Shown here: positions 34,783 to 44,403 of the stretch, in pieces | How the letters are laid out: the number at the start of each line of letters is the position of its first letter | Position numbering within the stretch: position 1 is the first letter of the stretch | Made by a program: the position numbers and the translations under genes | Notes under the pieces: generated by a model | Seen by the model: only the letters and a program-made list of their open reading frames with translations | Database searches by the model: none | Told to the model about the DNA's origin: nothing | Source of the DNA: Caulobacteraceae bacterium | GTDB lineage: Bacteria; Pseudomonadota; Alphaproteobacteria; Caulobacterales; Caulobacteraceae | Direction of reading: 5' to 3' | Assembly (NCBI GenBank): GCA_947478785.1 | Contig: CANJXI010000021.1 | Location: 1-52,223, forward strand | DNA: 52,223 bases

Positions 34783-35490
34783 ATGGCCAAGATCACTCTG
34801 GTGGACGACGACGAGAACATCGTCACGTCGGTCAGCCTCGCGCTTGAGAGCCATGGGCATGCCGTGAAGGCCTATTACGACGGGGCCGCGGGCCTGGCGG
34901 CGTTGGAGAATGACCCGCCGGACCTGGCGATCCTCGACGTGAAGATGCCCCGCATGGACGGCATGGAGGTGCTTCGGCGCCTGCGCCGCACCTCGGACCT
35001 GCCGGTGATCATCCTCACCTCGAAGGACGAGGAGATCGACGAGATCCTGGGCTTCAACCTGGGCGCCGACGACTACATGCACAAGCCGTTCAGCCAGCGC
35101 CTGCTGATCGAACGGGTGAAGGCGGTGCTGCGGCGCGCCGGCATCGAGGGCGAGGAGCCGCAGACACCGGCCCAGGCCGACGCCTCCAAGGCCATCAAGC
35201 GCGGCAAGCTGACCCTCGACCCGGCGCGGCACGACTGCCTCTGGGAAGGCCTGCCCGTGAAGCTGACGGTCACCGAATTCCTGCTGCTGCAGTCGCTGGC
35301 CCAGCGGCCGGGCTTCGTGAAGAGCCGCGACAACCTGATGGACGCGGCCTACGACGATCAGGTGTACGTCGACGACCGCACCATCGACAGCCACATCAAG
35401 CGCATGCGCAAGAAGTTCCGCGATGTGGACCCTGAGTTCGACGCGATCGAAACCCTCTATGGCGTCGGCTACCGCTACCGCGAAACCTGA
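34783..35490 (+). CDS. chvI: Response regulator ChvI, OmpR family
   Basis: A 235-residue two-component regulator. The receiver domain has DDDEN near the start, phospho-Asp D52 in [13 protein letters not shown] and the Lys in YMHKPFS. The C-terminal winged helix ([21 protein letters not shown], then [20 protein letters not shown]) binds DNA. ChvI is the alphaproteobacterial regulator of envelope, acid and exopolysaccharide responses. AAGGAG lies before the ATG. The gene for its kinase, ChvG, follows and overlaps it. Confidence 0.93.
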   Translation: MAKITLVDDDENIVTSVSLALESHGHAVKAYYDGAAGLAALENDPPDLAILDVKMPRMDGMEVLRRLRRTSDLPVIILTSKDEEIDEILGFNLGADDYMHKPFSQRLLIERVKAVLRRAGIEGEEPQTPAQADASKAIKRGKLTLDPARHDCLWEGLPVKLTVTEFLLLQSLAQRPGFVKSRDNLMDAAYDDQVYVDDRTIDSHIKRMRKKFRDVDPEFDAIETLYGVGYRYRET

Positions 35491-37078
35491 GCGGCCGGCC
35501 GAGCGTCGTGGCCGCCGGCCTTCGCGATTCCCCTGGCTGCCGGGCTCGCGGCTCGGCCGGCTGATCGTCGCGCTGAACGTGCTGGGCCTGGCGATCCTGG
35601 TCGCCGGCGCCCTGGTGCTGAACGAGTTCCGCCGCGGCCTGGTCGACGCCCGCGCCGACAGCCTGACGACCCAGGGCGACCTGATGGCGACGATCATCGA
35701 CCGCGCCGCCACGGTGGGCGAGCCGACGCCGGCGATGGACCCGACCTACGCCGGCGAGATCCTGCAGATGCTGGCCAACCCGAGGACCCAGCGCGCGCGC
35801 CTGTTCGACGCCCATGGCCGCGTGGTCGCCGACTCCGAATGGGTGACCGACCGCGTGGAGCGCAGGCTGCTGCCGCCCGCCAGGGCGCGCAACGCCGAGC
35901 AGCGGGGTTTCCATCTCGACCTGCCGTTCCACAGGCCCGTGGCGGCTGGGACCGGCCAGCCTGGCCGCGAACTGCGCGCCGAGGTCGCCCATGCGCTGGG
36001 CGGCCGGCACTGGGCGGGCATGCGCCGGGGCGACGACGGCTCGCGGGTGGTCTCGGTCTCCATTCCGATCCAGCACGTCCAGGCGGTGCTGGGCGTGCTC
36101 ACGCTCGAGGCCAACGACGTCGACGAGATCATCGCGCGCGAACGCCGGGCGCTGATCCCGTTCATCCTGATCGCGGTTCTCGTGACCCTGTCCTCGTCCC
36201 TGCTGCTCACCCGGCTGATCGCCACGCCGGTGCGCAGGCTGGCCCGGGCGGCCGACCGGGTGCGGCTGTCGCGGGCGCGGGCGATCTCGCTGCCCGACCT
36301 CGCCAAGCGCGACGACGAGCTGGGCGACCTGACCCGCAGCCTCGAGGACATGACCCAGGCGCTTTCCGAGCGGATGGACGCCATCGAGAGCTTCGCGGCC
36401 GACGTGGCGCACGAGATCAAGAACCCGCTGACCTCGCTCCGCTCGGCGGTGGAAACCCTCGACCTGGTAAGCGAGCCCGCCGCCCGCGACCGGCTGCTGA
36501 AGATCCTGCAGAACGACGTCAAGCGCCTGGACCGGCTGGTCACCGACATCTCCAACGCCTCCCGGCTCGACGCCGAGCTGTCCAGGGACGCGCCCCGCGT
36601 GGTCGACATCGAGCGCCTGGTGGCCGACATCGTGGCCGTCTACCACGCCACCGCCAAACCGGGCGACGTGAGCGTGCGCCTGATACCCTCCGGGTCGCCG
36701 ACGCCGGTGACGGTGTCCGGCCGCGAGGGCCCGCTCGGCCAGGTGTTCCGCAACATCATCGACAACGCCCGCTCCTTCAGCCCGCCCGGCGGCGAGGTGG
36801 TGGTGGCCCTGCAGCGCGCGGCGGGCCGCGCGATCGCGACCATCTCCGATTCCGGGCCCGGCATCCCGGCGGAGAACGTGGAGACCATCTTCGAGCGGTT
36901 CTACACCTCCCGGCCGAAGGGCGCGGCGTTCGGCGGCAACTCCGGCCTTGGCCTGTCCATCGCCCGGCAGATCGTCGAGGCGCACGGCGGCGCGCTGACG
37001 GCGCAAAACCGGCTCGACGAGAGCGGAAAGGTGCTGGGCGCCGTCTTCCTGCTGGTGTTGCCGGAGCCCGAGCGGTGA
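35459..37078 (+). CDS. chvG: Sensor histidine kinase ChvG
   Basis: An inner-membrane kinase of 539 residues. A Pro/Arg-rich cytoplasmic start is followed by a first membrane segment ([20 protein letters not shown]), a periplasmic sensor domain of about 200 residues, a second segment ([20 protein letters not shown]), HAMP, the HisKA box [16 protein letters not shown] and an ATPase domain ([33 protein letters not shown]). The ATG at 35459 overlaps chvI by 32 bases; a second in-frame ATG lies 36 bases earlier. Its stop overlaps the hprK start (GTGA). Confidence 0.92.
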   Translation: MASATATAKPERPAERRGRRPSRFPWLPGSRLGRLIVALNVLGLAILVAGALVLNEFRRGLVDARADSLTTQGDLMATIIDRAATVGEPTPAMDPTYAGEILQMLANPRTQRARLFDAHGRVVADSEWVTDRVERRLLPPARARNAEQRGFHLDLPFHRPVAAGTGQPGRELRAEVAHALGGRHWAGMRRGDDGSRVVSVSIPIQHVQAVLGVLTLEANDVDEIIARERRALIPFILIAVLVTLSSSLLLTRLIATPVRRLARAADRVRLSRARAISLPDLAKRDDELGDLTRSLEDMTQALSERMDAIESFAADVAHEIKNPLTSLRSAVETLDLVSEPAARDRLLKILQNDVKRLDRLVTDISNASRLDAELSRDAPRVVDIERLVADIVAVYHATAKPGDVSVRLIPSGSPTPVTVSGREGPLGQVFRNIIDNARSFSPPGGEVVVALQRAAGRAIATISDSGPGIPAENVETIFERFYTSRPKGAAFGGNSGLGLSIARQIVEAHGGALTAQNRLDESGKVLGAVFLLVLPEPER

Positions 37079-37509
37079 TCGTCCACGCCGGGCTGATCGC
37101 CCGCCGCGCCGGCGGCCATTGGCGCGGCGTGCTGATCGAGGGGCCGTCCGGCTGCGGCAAGAGCGACCTGGCGCTGCGGGCGCTCAGCGCCGGATTCGCG
37201 CTGGTGGCCGACGACCGGGTGAGCCTGTGGATCTCCGGCGGGCGGCTGTACGGCCGGGCCCCGGCCACCCTCGCCGGCGCGATGGAGGTGCGCGGCCTGG
37301 GCGTGATCGCCGCTCCCGCCGTGGCCATGGCCCAGGTGGCGCTGGTCGCCCGCCCCGGCGCCCCGGAGCGCATCCCCGAGCCCCGCGCGACGGAGATTCT
37401 CGGGCTTGCCTTGCCGCTGATCGAACTGGACCTGCGGGAGGCATCTGCGCCTGCGAAGCTAAGTCGCGCGCTCGACCTCTTTGACGAGGGCGGCAAGAGG
37501 CGTATTTAG
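37075..37509 (+). CDS. hprK: HPr kinase/phosphorylase, short alphaproteobacterial form
   Basis: A 144-residue protein equal to the C-terminal domain of HprK; the N-terminal half known from Firmicutes is absent, as usual in alphaproteobacteria. The P-loop GPSGCGKSDLAL is at residues 23-34, followed by FALVADDRVSLW and the HprK signature region (MEVRGLGVIAAPAVAMAQVA, then ELDLREA). It phosphorylates a Ser of HPr. The GTG start at 37075 overlaps the chvG stop and is the only start that keeps the P-loop domain whole. It links envelope sensing to the PTS by operon structure. Confidence 0.9.
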   Translation: MIVHAGLIARRAGGHWRGVLIEGPSGCGKSDLALRALSAGFALVADDRVSLWISGGRLYGRAPATLAGAMEVRGLGVIAAPAVAMAQVALVARPGAPERIPEPRATEILGLALPLIELDLREASAPAKLSRALDLFDEGGKRRI

Positions 37510-37569
37510 CACGGCTCGCGGCTTGCGATTTCCGCCGCGCCGGGTGGGGATACCCTTGGAAGCTTTTGT

Positions 37570-37974
37570 ATGATCGGGCTCGTGATCGTCACGCACGGGC
37601 GGCTGGCCGAGGAGTTCGTCTTCGCCATGGAGCATGTGGTGGGGCCGCAGGCGGCGGTGGAATCCATCTGCATCGGGCCGGAAGACGACATGGAGCGCCG
37701 GCGCAAGGACATCCTGGACGCCTGCGGGCGGGTGAACACCGGGGCGGGCGTGATCCTGCTGACCGACATGTTCGGCGGCACGCCCTCCAACCTGGCCATT
37801 TCGGTGATGGAGCAGACCAAGGCCGAGGTGATCGCCGGCCTGAACCTGCCGATGCTGATCAAGCTGGCCAGTGTCCGGACGCGCCAGACCCTGGAAGAGG
37901 CGGTCGCCTGCGCGCAGGAAGCCGGCCGGAAATACATCTCGGTCGCCTCCTACGTCCTGGCCGGCGAGAAGTGA
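37570..37974 (+). CDS. PTS mannose/fructose-type EIIA component
   Basis: A 134-residue EIIA-Man domain with the phospho-accepting His9 in GLVIVTHGRLAEEFV, followed by GVILLTDMFGGTPSNLAISVM and GLNLPMLIKLASVR. No EIIB, EIIC or EIID sugar permease is encoded, so this is the incomplete regulatory PTS found in many alphaproteobacteria, where it signals rather than transports. It lies 60 bases after hprK and overlaps the HPr gene by four bases. Confidence 0.92.
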   Translation: MIGLVIVTHGRLAEEFVFAMEHVVGPQAAVESICIGPEDDMERRRKDILDACGRVNTGAGVILLTDMFGGTPSNLAISVMEQTKAEVIAGLNLPMLIKLASVRTRQTLEEAVACAQEAGRKYISVASYVLAGEK

Positions 37975-38249
37975 GCGACAGCGCTATCCGTTCCGTCGAG
38001 ATCGTCAACAAGCGCGGCCTGCACGCCCGCGCCTCGGCCAAGTTCGTCAAGGCGGCCTCCACCTTCGACGCCGAGGTCCGGGTGTCAAAGGACGGCCAGA
38101 CCGTCGACGCCCGCTCGATCATGGGGCTGATGATGCTGGCCGCGGGCCCGGGCTCGACCATCGAGATCGAGGCCGAAGGCGTGGAAGCCGAGCGCGCCCT
38201 GGACGCCCTGGTGGCCCTGGTCAGCAACCGCTTCGACGAGGACGAGTAG
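37971..38249 (+). CDS. ptsH: Phosphocarrier protein HPr
   Basis: A 92-residue HPr. The EI-phosphorylated His is H18 in NKRGLHARASAKFVKAAS, and the regulatory Ser for HprK is S49 in VDARSIMGLMMLAAGPG. The GTG at 37971 overlaps the EIIA stop (GTGA), and the N-terminus SDSAIRSVEIVN fits the family. The gene for EI is not in the window. It ends the chvI-chvG-hprK-EIIA-HPr operon; a palindrome follows at 38262. Confidence 0.92.
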   Translation: MSDSAIRSVEIVNKRGLHARASAKFVKAASTFDAEVRVSKDGQTVDARSIMGLMMLAAGPGSTIEIEAEGVEAERALDALVALVSNRFDEDE

Positions 38250-38261
38250 GGCGCCCTGGTT

Positions 38262-38284
38262 GTTCCTCCCAGAGGGGCAGGAAC
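38262..38284. repeat. GTTCCTCCC/GGGGCAGGAAC palindrome
   Basis: GTTCCTCCC, AGA, GGGGCAGGAAC form a hairpin in the 44-base gap between converging ptsH and the ABC permease gene. It shares GGGGCAGGAAC with the element at 5855-5879. Confidence 0.55.
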
Positions 38285-38293
38285 GGTTGCGGT

Positions 38294-39051
38294 TCAGGCT
38301 TTCAGCTTCCACCCCGTCCGGAAGATCCACCAGACGAAGGCCAGGCAGCCCAGCATGAAGGCCAGCGTGGCGGCCAGGCTCAGGCCCACCCCCACGTCGG
38401 AGACGCCGTAGAAGCTCCAGCGGAAGCCCGAGACCAGGTAGACCACCGGATTGAACAGCGCGACCTTGCTCCAGAAGGGCGGGAGCATGTTGATCGAGTA
38501 GAAGCTGCCGCCCAGGAAGGTGAGCGGGGTGATCACCATCATCGGCACGATGGAGAGCTTCTCGAAGCCGTCGGCCCAGACCCCCAGGATGAAGCCGAAC
38601 AGCGAGAAGGTGACCGAGGTCAGGACCAGGAAGGCGAAGGCCCACAGCGGATGGGCTATGCCGAACGGCACGAAGAGCCGGGCGGTCACCAGGATGATCA
38701 GGCCCAGCATCACCGACTTCGACGCCGCCGCCCCCACATAGCCGACGAGGATCTCGAAGGCCGAGATCGGCGCCGACAGCACCTCGTAGATCGTCCCCGA
38801 GAACTTCGGCATGTAGATGCCGAAGGAGCCGTTGGAGATGCTCTCGGTGAGGATCGACAGCATGATCAGGCCGGGCACGATGAAGGCGCCGTAGCTGACC
38901 CCGTCCACCGCCTTCATCCGCGAGCCGATGGCCGCGCCGAAGACGATGAAATAGAGCGAGGTGGTGATCACCGGCGCGGCGATCGACTGCACCACCGTGC
39001 GGAAGGTGCGCTCCATCTCGAAGCGGTAGATGGCCTTGATGGCGTAAAGGT

Positions 39052-39055
<4 letters not shown>
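38294..39055 (-). CDS. ABC-2 type exporter permease
   Basis: A 253-residue inner-membrane protein with about six hydrophobic segments. [54 protein letters not shown], and [32 protein letters not shown] are typical of ABC-2 permeases of the NodJ/YadH type. GTG 39053-39055 overlaps the ATPase stop by four bases, so it is coupled to it; no ATG start gives the conserved N-terminus. The exported substrate, probably a polysaccharide, lipid or drug, is not evident. Confidence 0.9.
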
Positions 39056-39978
<923 letters not shown>

Positions 39979-40016
39979 GCGACTAGGCTCTCCCCGGGGC
40001 CTGCCAGATAGGGTCC

Positions 40017-40709
40017 CTAGGACGGATTAGCCAGCCCGAGGCCGGCCAGCGCCGCCCGGGCCCAATCGCCCGCACTGTCACGCGGGGCGGACAGAACGGG
40101 GGTCGGCGCGGCGTGGGCGGCGGTCAGGGCGACGGCGCCCGCGAAGTCGGGGGCTTCGGAATCGGAGTCCTGGCTGACCACCAAACAGACCACCATCAGT
40201 CCGTGGGCGCGCATGACCGAGAGCGCGGTCAGGGTGTGGCTGATGGCGCCGAGGTAGCCGCCGCCGACAAGCAGCACGGGGAGCCCCAGCGCCAGCATCA
40301 GGTCGAGCCCCGTGGCGCCGTCGGCCAGCGGCGACATCAGCCCGCCCACGCCCTCGACGACGACGAGGTCGGCGCTGGATTGGGCGATTCCGTGGGCGCA
40401 GTGGGCGACGATGGGCGCCAACGGCAACCGCCGGCCCTCCAGCGCGGCGGCCATGGGCGGCGCCAGCGGGGCCTCGAAGCGCCAGGGCGTGATGCGGTCG
40501 AGTTCGGTCCCGGTGGGCGCTCGGCCGAGCGCGGCCAGCAGGCGGCCAGGATCGCTGTCCGCCCAATCTCGGGCGTCAAAGCCGCTGGCCACCGGCTTCA
40601 GCGCCTCGACGGCGAGGCCAGCGGTCCGCGCGGCGGTAATCAGTCTGCAGGCCACGAAGGTCTTGCCGACGTCGGTGTGGGCGCCGGCGACGAACACCGC
40701 CGTGGTCAT
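40017..40709 (-). CDS. bioD: Dethiobiotin synthetase
   Basis: This 230-residue enzyme carboxylates 7,8-diaminopelargonate with ATP to close the ureido ring of dethiobiotin. The P-loop is [15 protein letters not shown] (residues 9-17 core) and the substrate region is [28 protein letters not shown] matches the usual KPxxTG loop. It starts four bases into the end of bioF (ATGA), so bioF and bioD are coupled. Confidence 0.93.
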   Translation of the reverse strand: MTTAVFVAGAHTDVGKTFVACRLITAARTAGLAVEALKPVASGFDARDWADSDPGRLLAALGRAPTGTELDRITPWRFEAPLAPPMAAALEGRRLPLAPIVAHCAHGIAQSSADLVVVEGVGGLMSPLADGATGLDLMLALGLPVLLVGGGYLGAISHTLTALSVMRAHGLMVVCLVVSQDSDSEAPDFAGAVALTAAHAAPTPVLSAPRDSAGDWARAALAGLGLANPS

Positions 40710-41857
40710 CGGGCGAGCCAGGGCCGGACGGCTTCGGCCAGGCAGTCGACGGCCTCGTCGGGGTGGCCGGCGGTGAAGGCGACGCGCAGGCGGCCCGTGC
40801 CCTCGGGCACGGTCGGCGGGCGGATCGGGGCCACCAGGAAGCCCTGGTCCTCCAGGGCGGCGGCGGCGGCGAGCGCGGTCTCCGAGGCGCCCAGCACGAT
40901 CGGCACGATGGCGCTCTGGGCCTCGGGCAGGTTCAGCGCGGTGGTGAAGCGGCGCGCCTTGGCCACGGGGGCGGCGACCCGGTCAGGTTCGGCGGCGATG
41001 ACGTCCAGGGCGGCGAGCGCGGCCGCCGCGCAGGCCGGCGGCAGGCCGGTGGTGTAGACGAGCGTGCGGGCGCGCATCTTCAGGAAGGCGATCACCGGGG
41101 CGGTGGCGCAGACGTAGGCGCCGTACCCGCCCAGCGCCTTGGAAAGCGTGCCCATCTGCAGGTCGATGTGGGCGCCGGGGAACAGCGCCGCCACGCCCAG
41201 GCCCTCGCCCAGCACGCCCAGGCCGTGTGCGTCGTCGACCATCAGCCAGGCGTCGTGCGCCTGGGCGATGCGACTGATCTGGTCCAGGGGCGCGATGTCG
41301 CCATCCATGGAGAAGACGCCGTCGGTGGCCACCAGCGCCCGGCCGGTGGCCGGACGATGGGCCGTAAGCTGCGCCGAAAGGTCGTCCATGTCATTGTGGC
41401 GGAAGCCCAGCACCTGGGCGCCCGACAGCCTGGCGCCGGCCCAGAGGCAGGCGTGGGCCAGCTCGTCCACCAGCACGAGATCACCCGGGCCCACGAAGGT
41501 CGGGATGATGCCGAGGTTGGCGAGGTAGCCGGAGCCGAACACGCAGGCCGCCTCGCAGCCCTTCAGTCCGGCCAGCCGGACTTCGAGTTCGCTCAGCAGG
41601 GGATGGTCGCCGGTGATCAGCCGCGAGGCGCCGGCGCCGGCGCCATAGAGGCCGATGGCGGCCACGGCGGCGGCCTTCACCGCCGGATGATGGGTCAGGC
41701 CCAGGTAGTCGTTGCAGGAGAACGAGACCAGCCGGCGTCCGCCCCGCTCCACCCAGACCCCGTCGAGGCGATGGGTCGGGATGGTGCGCCGGGTCAGGCT
41801 GCGCTCGGCGAGCGCGTCGATTTTCGCTTGCGCATAGCGGGTAAGGGTGTCGTTCAC
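40706..41857 (-). CDS. bioF: 8-amino-7-oxononanoate synthase
   Basis: The 383-residue PLP enzyme that joins pimeloyl thioester and alanine. It has FSCNDYLGLTHHPAV, GAGASRLITGDHPLLSELE, VDDAHGLGVLGEGLG and the PLP Lys in GTLSKALGGYGAYV. Two in-frame GTG codons are possible. The one at 41855-41857 is chosen because AGGAGCCCG stands right before it; the other, at 41873-41875, has no such site. Only 47 bases separate it from the divergent bioA, so both promoters must be in or near that gap. Confidence 0.93.
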   Translation of the reverse strand: MNDTLTRYAQAKIDALAERSLTRRTIPTHRLDGVWVERGGRRLVSFSCNDYLGLTHHPAVKAAAVAAIGLYGAGAGASRLITGDHPLLSELEVRLAGLKGCEAACVFGSGYLANLGIIPTFVGPGDLVLVDELAHACLWAGARLSGAQVLGFRHNDMDDLSAQLTAHRPATGRALVATDGVFSMDGDIAPLDQISRIAQAHDAWLMVDDAHGLGVLGEGLGVAALFPGAHIDLQMGTLSKALGGYGAYVCATAPVIAFLKMRARTLVYTTGLPPACAAAALAALDVIAAEPDRVAAPVAKARRFTTALNLPEAQSAIVPIVLGASETALAAAAALEDQGFLVAPIRPPTVPEGTGRLRVAFTAGHPDEAVDCLAEAVRPWLAR

Positions 41858-41904
41858 CGGGCTCCTATGCCTCACCCGGCGAGCCTTCGAAAGCGCGCGA
41901 TACG

Positions 41905-43167
41905 ATGAGCCCTGAACCGGCCTGGCTGACCCGCGGCGCGCCGCACGTCTGGCGGCCCTATTGCCAGATGAAGACCGCCGCCCCGCCGCTGGCGGTGGCG
42001 CGCACCGACGGCGTGCGACTGTTCCTGGAGGACGGCCGCACGCTGGTGGACGGAATCGCCTCCTGGTGGACCGCCTGCCACGGCTACAACCACCCGCACA
42101 TCCGCGCCGCCGTCCAGGCCCAGCTGGAAACCGCCCCGCACATGATGTTCGGCGGCCTGGCCCACGCCCCGGCCTATCGGCTGGCCGGGCGGCTGGCGGC
42201 GATCCTGCCGGGCGACCTCGACCACGTGTTCTTCGCCGAGTCCGGGTCGGTCTCGGTGGAAATCGCCATGAAGATGGCGCTGCAATACTGGATCAACCGG
42301 GGCCTGACCGGCCGGACCCGGTTCCTGTCGTTCCTGGGCGGCTATCATGGCGACACGCTCGCGGCGATGACGGTCTGCGACCCGGAGGAGGGGATGCACG
42401 CCCTGTTCGCGGGCGTCATGCCGGCCCAGCACATCGCGGGCCTGCCCGTCGACGCGGCGTCGGAAGCCGCGCTCGAGCGCCTGCTGGCCGAGACGGGGCA
42501 TGAGATCGCCGCCATCGTCGTGGAGCCGCGGGTGCAGGGCGCGGGCGGGATGGTCTTCCACGACGACGCGGTGCTGCGCAGCCTGCGCAGGCTGGCGGAC
42601 GCCCACGAGGTGCTGCTGATCTTCGACGAGATTTTCGTGGGCTTCGGGCGAACCGGCGACCTGTTCGCCTGCGAGGGATCGGGCGTGGTCCCGGACATCG
42701 TGACCCTGTCGAAGGCGCTGACCGGCGGCACGCTGCCGCTGTCGGCGGCGATCGCCTCGCGCAAGGTCTTCGACGCCTTCTGGTCGGACGACCCGGACGC
42801 GGCCCTGATGCATGGGCCGACCTACATGGGCAATCCGCTGGCCTGCGCGGCGGCCAACGCCTCGCTGGACCTCTTCGAGACCGGCGCCTGGAAGGCCGAC
42901 GTGGCGCGCATCGCCGAGGGGCTGCGGGCCGGGCTCGAGCCCTGCCGGGGCGCGGCGGGCGTTGTCGACGTGCGGGTGATGGGGGCGGTGGGCGTGGTCG
43001 AGTTCGAAAGCGCCGTGCCGGTCCAGGCCTGGTGTCAGCGGTTCGCCGAGGAAGGCTGCTGGATCCGGCCGATGGGCAAGGTGGTCTACCTGACCCCGGC
43101 CTTCGTCACCGAGGACGCGGACGTGGCGTTCCTGACCCGGGCGGTGCGGCGCGTGGTCCGCGGCTAG
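41905..43167 (+). CDS. bioA: Adenosylmethionine-8-amino-7-oxononanoate aminotransferase
   Basis: The 420-residue PLP aminotransferase that uses S-adenosylmethionine as amino donor. Family marks are HVWRPYCQMKTAAPP, VDGIASWWTACHGYNHPHI, FFAESGSVSVEIAMKMALQYW, GYHGDTLAAMT, LIFDEIFVGFGRTGDLFA and the PLP Lys in TLSKALTGGTLPLSAA. ATG 41905 begins the conserved protein. It is divergent from bioF-bioD and convergent with bioB, with a 140-base inverted repeat in the bioA-bioB gap. Confidence 0.94.
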   Translation: MSPEPAWLTRGAPHVWRPYCQMKTAAPPLAVARTDGVRLFLEDGRTLVDGIASWWTACHGYNHPHIRAAVQAQLETAPHMMFGGLAHAPAYRLAGRLAAILPGDLDHVFFAESGSVSVEIAMKMALQYWINRGLTGRTRFLSFLGGYHGDTLAAMTVCDPEEGMHALFAGVMPAQHIAGLPVDAASEAALERLLAETGHEIAAIVVEPRVQGAGGMVFHDDAVLRSLRRLADAHEVLLIFDEIFVGFGRTGDLFACEGSGVVPDIVTLSKALTGGTLPLSAAIASRKVFDAFWSDDPDAALMHGPTYMGNPLACAAANASLDLFETGAWKADVARIAEGLRAGLEPCRGAAGVVDVRVMGAVGVVEFESAVPVQAWCQRFAEEGCWIRPMGKVVYLTPAFVTEDADVAFLTRAVRRVVRG

Positions 43168-43180
43168 GCGGGCCGTCCTG

Positions 43181-43320
43181 CCTTCCCCCGGTACGGGGGA
43201 AATGGCCCGACAGCCTCTTGGCTGGAGGGTCAATGGGGGAAGTCTTGCTGAACCCCCAACGCCTCCCCCATTGTCGCCCGCCTCCGGCATTGGCGACATT
43301 TCCCCCGTACCGGGGGAAGG
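43181..43320. repeat. 140-base element with perfect 24-base terminal inverted repeats
   Basis: Positions 43181-43204 (CCTTCCCCCGGTACGGGG and on to AAATG) are the exact reverse complement of 43297-43320. Each arm is itself nearly palindromic. Inside, ATGGGGGA (43232-43239 region) pairs with TCCCCCAT (43264-43271 region). It fills the gap between converging bioA and bioB. No coding potential. The structure fits a non-autonomous palindromic element or a large bidirectional terminator. Confidence 0.8.
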
Positions 43321-43345
43321 CAGAGGGGGCGGCGGGTTGAGGGCC

Positions 43346-44329
43346 TTACGCCCGCACCGTCATCGGGCGCATCTTCAGGTCGGCCAGCAGGGCCTTGTCG
43401 GCGTCCTGGTCGGGGTTGTCGGTGGTCAGCAGGCGGGCGCCGATGAAGATCGAGTTGGCGCCCGCCAGGAACGCCAGCGCCTGCAGTTCGGGGCTCATGT
43501 GCTCGCGGCCGGCGGCCAGGCGGACCATCGACTTGGGGCAGACGAGGCGGGCGACCGCGATCATCCGGACGAACTCCAGGCCATCGACGGGCGGGGAGTC
43601 GCCCAGCGGCGTGCCGGGGATCGGCATCAGGTCGTTGATCGGCAGGCTTTCCGGGTGGCTGGGCAGGGTCGCCAGCTGGTGCAGCAGGCCGGCGCGGTCG
43701 CGGCGGGTCTCGCCCATGCCGACGATGCCGCCGCAGCAGGTGGACATGCCGGACTCGCGCACGGCGGCCAGGGTGTCCAGGCGGTCCTGGTAGGTCCGGG
43801 TGGTGACCACCTGGTCGTAGTAGTCCGGGCCGGTGTCGAGGTTGTGGTTGTAGTAGTCGAGGCCGGCGGCCTTCAGCGCGTTGGCCTGGTCCTGCGTGAC
43901 CATGCCCAGCGTCGCGCAGGTCTCGAGTCCCAGCGCCTTCACCCCGGCCACCATCGAACAGACCTTGGGCAGGTCGCGGTCCTTCAGGTCGCGCCAGGCG
44001 GCGCCCATGCAGAACCGCTGCGCCCCGCCGGCCTTAGCCTCGGCGGCGGCGGCGATGACCGTCTCGGCGTCCATCAGCTTGGTGGCGGCCACCCCGGTCT
44101 TGAACGACTGGCTCTGGGCGCAGTAGCCGCAATTCTCCGGGCAACCCCCGGTCTTGACGGAGAGCAACTGGGAGAGTTGGAGTTCCGCCGGGTCGAACCA
44201 CCGCCGGTGGACCTCGGCCGCGCGGAAGACCAGCTCTGTGAACGGCAGCTCGAACAGCGCCTCCACGTCGGCCAGCGTCCAGTCGTGGCGCGGCAGGGCC
44301 GGATCGTATGGAGGGACATGAGCGTTCAT
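43346..44329 (-). CDS. bioB: Biotin synthase
   Basis: The 327-residue radical-SAM enzyme that inserts sulfur into dethiobiotin. The [4Fe-4S] ligands are C63, C67 and C70 in [13 protein letters not shown]. The [2Fe-2S] site residues lie in FCMGAAW, TCATLGM and [19 protein letters not shown] and [13 protein letters not shown] are characteristic. ATG 44327-44329 is chosen because GCCGGAGTCCCCG precedes it; another in-frame ATG 33 bases upstream lacks such a site. It is separate from the other bio genes in strand, so it needs its own promoter. Confidence 0.96.
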   Translation of the reverse strand: MNAHVPPYDPALPRHDWTLADVEALFELPFTELVFRAAEVHRRWFDPAELQLSQLLSVKTGGCPENCGYCAQSQSFKTGVAATKLMDAETVIAAAAEAKAGGAQRFCMGAAWRDLKDRDLPKVCSMVAGVKALGLETCATLGMVTQDQANALKAAGLDYYNHNLDTGPDYYDQVVTTRTYQDRLDTLAAVRESGMSTCCGGIVGMGETRRDRAGLLHQLATLPSHPESLPINDLMPIPGTPLGDSPPVDGLEFVRMIAVARLVCPKSMVRLAAGREHMSPELQALAFLAGANSIFIGARLLTTDNPDQDADKALLADLKMRPMTVRA

Positions 44330-44403
44330 CGGGGACTCCGGCGTTCTGTAACGCCCCGACATAGCGTGGCGGCGGGGTCAGCGGCAACCGAAGGTCGGAC
44401 GTG

